Below, one piece after another: positions 59,578-64,000 of a stretch of DNA of 64,000 bases (the stretch's first letter is position 1; every line of letters starts with the position of its first letter). Made by a program: the position numbers and the translations under genes. Origin of the DNA: Nocardioides palaemonis (GTDB taxonomy: Bacteria; Actinomycetota; Actinomycetes; Propionibacteriales; Nocardioidaceae); the NCBI RefSeq assembly GCF_018275325.1, contig NZ_JAGVQR010000004.1, positions 1,235,940 to 1,299,939 on the forward strand. Direction: 5' to 3'. A model generated the notes under the pieces. That model ran no database searches. It was given only the letters and a program-made list of their open reading frames with translations, and was not told the origin of the DNA.

Positions 59578-59639
59578 GGACCCGCCCGCGGTCGCGGCGA
59601 AGGGTGGTCGGGACCCATTCCCGACCACTCGGACTCGCC

Positions 59640-60848
59640 ATGGAACTCTCCACCACCCGGGTCCGCGGACGACGCCACGCCGCCGGCGGATCACTGCTCA
59701 CCCTCGCCCTGACGGGCGCCCTCACCCTCGCACCCGGCGCGGCCTCGGCCGACGGCCACGGCCACCACGGGCACCACCCGTCGCCGCCGGACGGGCCGAT
59801 GGTCGTCGCGACCGGGCTCGACAACCCGCGCCAGCTCTCGTTCGACGACGGCGTCCTCTACGTCGCCGAGGCCGGCACCGGCGGCACGGAGGCGTGCCAA
59901 CCCGGCCCGGAGGGCGGCGACGTCTGCTTCGGCCAGACCGGCGCGGTGACGCGGATCGGTCGTGGGGGCCAGGAGCGGGTCCTCGAGGGCCTGCCGTCGA
60001 TCGCCGCCCCCGACGGCAGCGCCGCGATCGGCCCGAGCGACGTGTCGGTCCACGGCGGCTGGTACGCCGTCCTGGTCGGCCTCGGCGCCGACCCGTCGGC
60101 CCGCAGCGCACCCGGCGCCCCGGCGTACGCACCGATGCTCGGCACCCTGCTCGGTGGCCGGCTCGACGACCACAGCGGCAGGCACGGCGGCCACGCGCGG
60201 CACGACGCGGGTCCGCGCGTGATCGCCGACGTCTCCGCGCACGAGGCCGCGGCCAACCCCGACGGCGCGCAGGTCGACTCCAACCCGGTCGGGCTGGTCC
60301 GCGCCCGCGGCGGCTGGATCGTCGCGGACGCCGGTGGCAACGACGTCGTGCGGGTCAACGACAGCGGCCGGATCGCCACGCTCGGGGTCTTCCCGACCCG
60401 GCTGGTGCCGCCGCCGCCGTTCCTCCCGCCGGGCGACATCCCGATGGACGCAGTCCCGACGTCCGCGGTCCGCGGCCCCGACGGTGCGCTCTACGTCAGC
60501 CAGCTGACCGGTTTCCCGTTCCCCGCGGGCGGCTCGACCATCTGGCGCCTGGTCCGCGGCGAGGCCCCGACCGTCTACGCCACCGGCCTCACCAACGTGA
60601 CCGACCTGGGCTGGCGCGGTGGCCGGCTCTACGCCGTCCAGCTCGCCGACGACGGCCTGCTGGCGGTCCCGGAGGGTCAGCCGCCGTCGGGCTCGCTGCT
60701 GCGGGTCGACCCCGGCGGTGCCCACGAGGTCGTCGCCGACGACCTGGTCGCGCCCTACGGCCTGGCCTTCGCCGGCCACAGCGCGTACGTCAGCACGTGC
60801 AGCGTCTGCCCCGACGGCGGACAGGTCGTGCGCCTCCCGCTCCGCTGA
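59640..60848 (+). CDS. ScyD/ScyE family secreted protein
   Basis: A 402-residue secreted protein. A Sec signal peptide (LLTLALTGALTLAPGAASA) ends near residue 37, followed by a His-rich stretch (DGHGHHGHHPSP) that could bind metal. The remainder is a beta-propeller with repeated blades (MVVATGLDNPRQLSFDDG, YVAEAGTGG, GWIVADAGGNDVVRVN, YVSQLTGFPFPAGGST), matching ScyD/ScyE proteins first seen in the scytonemin cluster, where they process the pigment precursor. In actinobacteria the function is unknown. The ATG at 59640 lies 63 bases after the palindrome at 59559. Confidence 0.87.
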   Translation: MELSTTRVRGRRHAAGGSLLTLALTGALTLAPGAASADGHGHHGHHPSPPDGPMVVATGLDNPRQLSFDDGVLYVAEAGTGGTEACQPGPEGGDVCFGQTGAVTRIGRGGQERVLEGLPSIAAPDGSAAIGPSDVSVHGGWYAVLVGLGADPSARSAPGAPAYAPMLGTLLGGRLDDHSGRHGGHARHDAGPRVIADVSAHEAAANPDGAQVDSNPVGLVRARGGWIVADAGGNDVVRVNDSGRIATLGVFPTRLVPPPPFLPPGDIPMDAVPTSAVRGPDGALYVSQLTGFPFPAGGSTIWRLVRGEAPTVYATGLTNVTDLGWRGGRLYAVQLADDGLLAVPEGQPPSGSLLRVDPGGAHEVVADDLVAPYGLAFAGHSAYVSTCSVCPDGGQVVRLPLR

Positions 60849-60853
60849 CCGTC

Positions 60854-60910
60854 ATCTGAGGACGTCCTGCAGCTCGGGCCGCTCCCGGGGCCTGCAGGCC
60901 GTCCTCAGAT
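60854..60910 (+). terminator. Hairpin terminator after the ScyD/ScyE gene
   Basis: 19-base arms with one mismatch (ATCTGAGGACG...CTGCAG and the complementary CTGCAGG...CCTCAGAT) enclose a 19-base G/C-rich loop, 6 bases after the stop. No T-run follows, as is usual for high-G+C terminators. Confidence 0.7.
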
Positions 60911-60980
60911 TCCGGGACGGCCGGCGAGGCAGTTCCCCGGTTCCGTGGTGGCGACGACAGAGGTGCGCTTCACTGCCTCC

Positions 60981-61505
60981 ATGACGCGACCGACCGTGCC
61001 GATGCGCGTGAGCCACGTGGTGGCCACCGCCCTCGTCGTCCCCGTCCTCCTGGGGAGCAGCTCGCCGGCCGGTGCGACCGCCGGCCCGGTGCCGTCGGGA
61101 CAGGCCGCGGGTCGGCAGGCGGCGTGTCCTCCGACCAGCACCGACCCGGCGGACTTCCCGCGGTCGGTGCCGCTGCCCCGCGACGACTACACGGTCCGCG
61201 GCTACCTGGGGGTCGACTGCCGTCACCTCCTCGACCTGGCGATGGAGACCGACGACCTCGGTCCCGTGCAGGCCGACCTGGTGCGCCGGATGCGGGCGAA
61301 GGGTTTCCACGGCGTGACCTCGCGCAGCCGGATGGCCGAGGTGCCGACCGGACCCGGAGGCACCGAGCCCGAGGTGCGCGAGGAGTTCGTGGTCCGCGCC
61401 ACCGGCCGCGGCCTCCGCGTGAAGGTCGACCTCGGCTTCGTCGGCGTCGCCCCGCGGTGGAGCGGGACCGCGCTGGTCAGGTACGTCCTCCGACCGCTGC
61501 GCTGA
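60981..61505 (+). CDS. Small secreted protein, unknown function
   Basis: A 174-residue protein with a Sec signal peptide (VSHVVATALVVPVLLGSSSPAGATA). The mature region starts Pro/Gln/Gly-rich and contains two well-spaced cysteines (QAACPPTS and GVDCRHLL) that may form a disulfide, then a compact alpha/beta domain with MRAKGFHGVTSRSRMAEV. No known family is recognised. I chose the ATG at 60981, which puts the signal peptide at the N-terminus, over the in-frame codon at 60945. Confidence 0.65.
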   Translation: MTRPTVPMRVSHVVATALVVPVLLGSSSPAGATAGPVPSGQAAGRQAACPPTSTDPADFPRSVPLPRDDYTVRGYLGVDCRHLLDLAMETDDLGPVQADLVRRMRAKGFHGVTSRSRMAEVPTGPGGTEPEVREEFVVRATGRGLRVKVDLGFVGVAPRWSGTALVRYVLRPLR

Positions 61506-61541
61506 GGGTCGGCTGTCGGTCCGCGCTGGCAGGATCGGGCC

Positions 61542-61925
61542 GTGGCCCTCGCTGACCGACCGCTCGTCCCGGAGGAGTGGGTGCTGCGCATCGACGAGGT
61601 GCTCGGTGCTCTGCCTCGCTGCGCCCAGGAGCAGGCCTGGACCGGCACCCGGTGGCGCGTCGGCGGCGCGACGGTCGCCCACGTCTTCGGCGGCGAGGAC
61701 CAGGTGTTCCGGATCACCTTCCGCGGCGAGCCCGACGAGGTGGTGGCCTTCGAGCACCTCGGCCACCCCTACTTCCGCTCCGGTTGGGGCGGCAACGTGA
61801 TCGGGCTGGTCCTCGACGAGGAGGCCGGGATCGACTGGGACGAGCTGGGCGAGCTGCTCACCGACTCCTACTGCCTCCAGGCGCCCGCACGCCTCGCCGA
61901 GCAGGTCCCGCGTCCCGGCACCTGA
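61542..61925 (+). CDS. MmcQ/YjbR family protein
   Basis: A 127-residue MmcQ/YjbR (YjbR/CyaY-like) protein: FRITFRGEPDEVVAFEHLG then HPYFRSGWGGNVIGLVLD and the closing LLTDSYCLQAPARL. Members are small DNA-binding-like or unassigned cytosolic proteins. A CAGGAT hexamer lies 6 bases before the GTG start, a leaderless arrangement. It stands between a secreted protein and a membrane acyltransferase-like gene, with no sign of a shared function. Confidence 0.85.
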   Translation: MALADRPLVPEEWVLRIDEVLGALPRCAQEQAWTGTRWRVGGATVAHVFGGEDQVFRITFRGEPDEVVAFEHLGHPYFRSGWGGNVIGLVLDEEAGIDWDELGELLTDSYCLQAPARLAEQVPRPGT

Positions 61926-61957
61926 GTCCCGCTGGGACGCCCGGGCAGGATGGGGTC

Positions 61958-63094
61958 ATGACGAGCGCGTCCGGCAGCCGCCTCGTCGGTCTGGACGTCG
62001 CCCGGTGCCTGGCCCTGCTGGGCATGGTCGCCACCCACGTGCTCGCCCCGCGCGGGGACGACGGCGACCTCACCACCCTCCAGTGGCTGGCCGGCGGACG
62101 CGCGTCGGCGCTCTTCGCGGTCCTCGCCGGGATCAGCCTGGCCCTGATGACCCACCAGCCGCTGCGAGGGCGGCTGCTCGCCCTGCGGTCCGCCGGGATC
62201 GTCGCGCGGGCCGCGCTGATCGCCCTCCTCGGACTGGCGCTCGGCGGTCTCGACACCGGGATCGCGGTGATCCTCACCTACTACGGCGTGCTGTTCGTCC
62301 TCGCGCTGCCGTTCACCCTGCTGCGCCTCCGGATCCTCGCGCCGCTCGCGGTGGCGTGGGTCGTGGTGGCGCCGGTGGTGTCGCACGTGGTCCGTCCGCA
62401 CCTGCCGGAGCGCGGCTTCGACAGCCCGACCTTCGCGCAGCTCGGCGACCCGGGGCAGCTGGCGGGCGAGCTGCTGCTCACCGGCTACTACCCCGCGTTC
62501 CCCTGGCTGGCCTACGTCCTCGTCGGCCTGGTCCTCGGCCGCCTCGACCTGCGGGACACCACGCTGGTCGGCGGCCTCGCGCTCGGCGGCCTCGGGACGG
62601 CCGTGCTCGCGACCCGCGTCTCGCACGCGTTCGTCGACCCGGCGGTGGCGTCGGAGAACGCCACCGGGATGTACGGCACGACGCCCACCGGCGGTGACTG
62701 GAGCTGGCTGCTGCTCGTCGCGCCCCACTCCGCGACCCCGTTCGACCTGGCCCAGACGATCGGCAGCGCGGTCCTCGTCATCGCGGGCTGCCTGCTCCTC
62801 GAGCGCCTGCTACCGCGGCCCGTGACCGCGGTGCTCGCCGTCGTCCTGGGCGCCGGAGCCGCCACCCTGACCCTCTACTCGCTGCACGTCGTGATGCGTA
62901 CGCCGCAGGTGTGGCCATCGGAGGAGCCGTCGAGCTTCGGCCTGCACCTCGCCGTGCTCCTCGCGATCGGCGCGGGCCTGCGCCTGCTGCGGCTGCGCGG
63001 CCCGCTCGAGTGGGTCGCGGGTCTTCCGGTGCGGGCGACCCTGCGGGCCGCCCGCACCCCGGGGCCTGCCCGTGAGGGCGAGCCGGAGCGGTAG
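61958..63094 (+). CDS. DUF418/heparan-acetyltransferase-like membrane protein
   Basis: A 378-residue membrane protein with about nine to ten helices. It begins SRLVGLDVARCLALLGMVATHV, the marker of acyltransferase-like DUF418/DUF1624 proteins, and later has SLHVVMRTPQ. Related proteins may O-acylate surface glycans, although catalytic residues are not established. CAGGAT lies 6 bases before the ATG at 61958. Its stop precedes the convergent cupin gene by 6 bases. Glycan acylation is inferred only from family context. Confidence 0.82.
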   Translation: MTSASGSRLVGLDVARCLALLGMVATHVLAPRGDDGDLTTLQWLAGGRASALFAVLAGISLALMTHQPLRGRLLALRSAGIVARAALIALLGLALGGLDTGIAVILTYYGVLFVLALPFTLLRLRILAPLAVAWVVVAPVVSHVVRPHLPERGFDSPTFAQLGDPGQLAGELLLTGYYPAFPWLAYVLVGLVLGRLDLRDTTLVGGLALGGLGTAVLATRVSHAFVDPAVASENATGMYGTTPTGGDWSWLLLVAPHSATPFDLAQTIGSAVLVIAGCLLLERLLPRPVTAVLAVVLGAGAATLTLYSLHVVMRTPQVWPSEEPSSFGLHLAVLLAIGAGLRLLRLRGPLEWVAGLPVRATLRAARTPGPAREGEPER

Positions 63095-63100
63095 GGAGCC

Positions 63101-63580
63101 TCAGACCCAGGTGTTGTCGTGCTCGCGCATGAAGCGGTCGTAGTCGTCCTGGTCGAAGTCCCCGATGCCCGCGGCGAGCTGCTCGAAGTACGCCTCGCGC
63201 GGGGCGCCCGGCGCGAAGTGGAGCAGCATCTCGGCGGCGCCGTCCTCGTTGCGGAACCCGTGGACGCCGCCGGCCGGGACGTGGGCGAAGTCGCCGGCGT
63301 GCACCTTCACCCACTCCGTGCCGTCGTAGATCGTGACCGTGCCGTCGAGCACGTAGAACGACTCGGTGATGGTGCGGTGGAAGTGCGGGCCCGGCCCGCT
63401 CTCCGGTCCGGCGAACCGCCAGCGGTAGAGCCCGAACGTCCCGGTCGTCTCGCTGCCCTGGGCGAGGTAGAACACCTGGTTGCCGTTGGGGTAGACCACG
63501 GCCGGCGCGACGTCGCCGCGCACCACGTGCGCGGAGGCCTCGCCCGACTCGCCGTGGTAGATCGGCGGCGGATAGCTCAC
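63101..63580 (-). CDS. Cupin domain protein
   Basis: A 159-residue single-domain cupin. The metal-binding motif 1 GPHFHRTITESFYVLDG holds two His and a Glu, and motif 2 HVPAGGVHGFRN provides another His. This is the ligand set of a small non-heme metal dioxygenase or isomerase. The ATG at 63580 overlaps the VOC stop by 4 bases (VOC upstream on this strand), so both metal-dependent enzymes are co-transcribed. Substrate unknown. Confidence 0.9.
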   Translation of the reverse strand: MSYPPPIYHGESGEASAHVVRGDVAPAVVYPNGNQVFYLAQGSETTGTFGLYRWRFAGPESGPGPHFHRTITESFYVLDGTVTIYDGTEWVKVHAGDFAHVPAGGVHGFRNEDGAAEMLLHFAPGAPREAYFEQLAAGIGDFDQDDYDRFMREHDNTWV

Positions 63581-64000
63581 TGGGCGCTGGCCGCGTCGTA
63601 GGCGTCCTGCACCTCGGCCGGGCTGGCGGCGTTGGGCTGGCTGATCCGGACGTGGTTGCCGAACGGGTCGCGGATGCCGAAGTCGGTGCCGTAGGGCTGC
63701 TCGACCGGCTCCTGGGTGACCTCGACGCCGGCGTCGCGGAGCGAGGCGAAGGTCGCGTGGACGTCGTCGCTGGTCAGGAAGATGCCGCCGAGCGCGCCCT
63801 TGGTGACGAGCTCGCGGACCTGCGCGGCGGTGGCGTCGTCGTGCTGCGGCCCGCCGACGAGCTCGAGGAGCAGCGACGTGTCCTGCCCGGGGACGCCGAC
63901 GGTGAGCCAGCGCATGAAGCCGAGGTCGATGTCGTCGCGGACCTCGAAGCCGAGGTGACGGGTGTAGAAGTCGAGTGCCTCGTCCTGGTCGAGGACCGGC
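63577..64000 (-). CDS. VOC family protein (5' end outside window)
   Basis: A glyoxalase-fold protein read from the window edge; at least 140 residues are visible and the start lies beyond 64000. The frame is open across the edge and begins with DQDEALDFYTRHLGFEVRDDID, the first VOC strand-helix unit, so the ATG at 63915 inside it is not the start. The second unit has FLTSDDVHATFASLRDAGV and YGTDFGIRDPFGNHVRI, a common ending of the dioxygenase/glyoxalase subgroup. It is co-translated with the cupin gene downstream. Confidence 0.87.
   Translation of the reverse strand, partial: PVLDQDEALDFYTRHLGFEVRDDIDLGFMRWLTVGVPGQDTSLLLELVGGPQHDDATAAQVRELVTKGALGGIFLTSDDVHATFASLRDAGVEVTQEPVEQPYGTDFGIRDPFGNHVRISQPNAASPAEVQDAYDAASAQ

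Overview
The window is very G+C-rich, tightly packed actinobacterial chromosome. Start codons are often GTG, neighbouring genes commonly share 4-base start/stop overlaps, and a -10-like hexamer often sits 6-8 nt before the start codon (leaderless style). Gene content (EthA-like monooxygenase, AtuA-family operon, TIGR03084-type protein, DUF2510, several PadR regulators, a WXG-type secreted protein) and abundant dispersed palindromes fit the Nocardioidaceae, probably Nocardioides. The taxon is an inference. I see no rRNA, tRNA, integrase, transposase or cas gene. No gene-free stretch exceeds 300 bases.

Layout. 1-3.1 kb: a partial pirin, a lipoprotein and a GH1 beta-glucosidase. 3.1-9.9 kb: a glycan island with a sulfotransferase, three glycosyltransferase proteins and a convergent UDP-glucose 6-dehydrogenase. 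9.9-13.7 kb: a DUF2510 membrane protein, then a three-gene operon with a small EspC/WXG-like protein, a WXG-like plus papain-fold (C39-like) protein and a lipoprotein with an internal duplication. This is a candidate type VII effector module. 13.8-20.7 kb: two small ORFs, DUF998, FabH, VOC protein, dimethylarginine hydrolase, alpha/beta hydrolase, 2,4-dienoyl-CoA reductase and its PadR regulator. 20.8-27.9 kb: Lrp with a PLP-dependent sulfur amino acid lyase, a racemase/CoA-transferase family protein, a glutamine amidotransferase, a flavin-binding small protein, the EthA-like monooxygenase and a luciferase-like oxidoreductase. 27.9-30.5 kb: a second GH1 enzyme with a LacI repressor and a perfect LacI-type operator.

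30.5-32.8 kb: arsenic resistance (arsC, acr3, arsR; divergent cadI/arsI). 33-39.4 kb: DEAD-box helicase with a long leader and a Gly/Gln-rich tail, YbdK-type ligase, CPBP protease, an NAD(P)-binding protein, a CPA1 antiporter and a MerR regulator. 39.5-43.1 kb: fadA-fadB beta-oxidation pair with a promoter whose spacer is a perfect dyad. 43.1-49.8 kb: two ABC systems, the second with a PadR regulator and a permease broken by a small frameshift. 49.9-59.6 kb: a TetR-headed catabolic operon (TIGR03084-type, AtuA family, two acyl-CoA dehydrogenases, SRPBCC protein, two-subunit biotin-dependent acyl-CoA carboxylase), likely for a branched or terpenoid acyl-CoA. 59.6-64 kb: a ScyD/ScyE secreted protein, a small secreted protein, MmcQ/YjbR, a DUF418-like membrane protein, a cupin and a partial VOC protein.

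The most unusual layer is repetitive DNA: at least four families of structured repeats lie between and sometimes inside genes. One composite palindrome family has two distinguishable arms. Copies of it supply stop codons to two genes and apparently supply in-frame residues to the biotin carboxylase gene. Another is a seven-unit array at 32-bp period that switches orientation in its middle.
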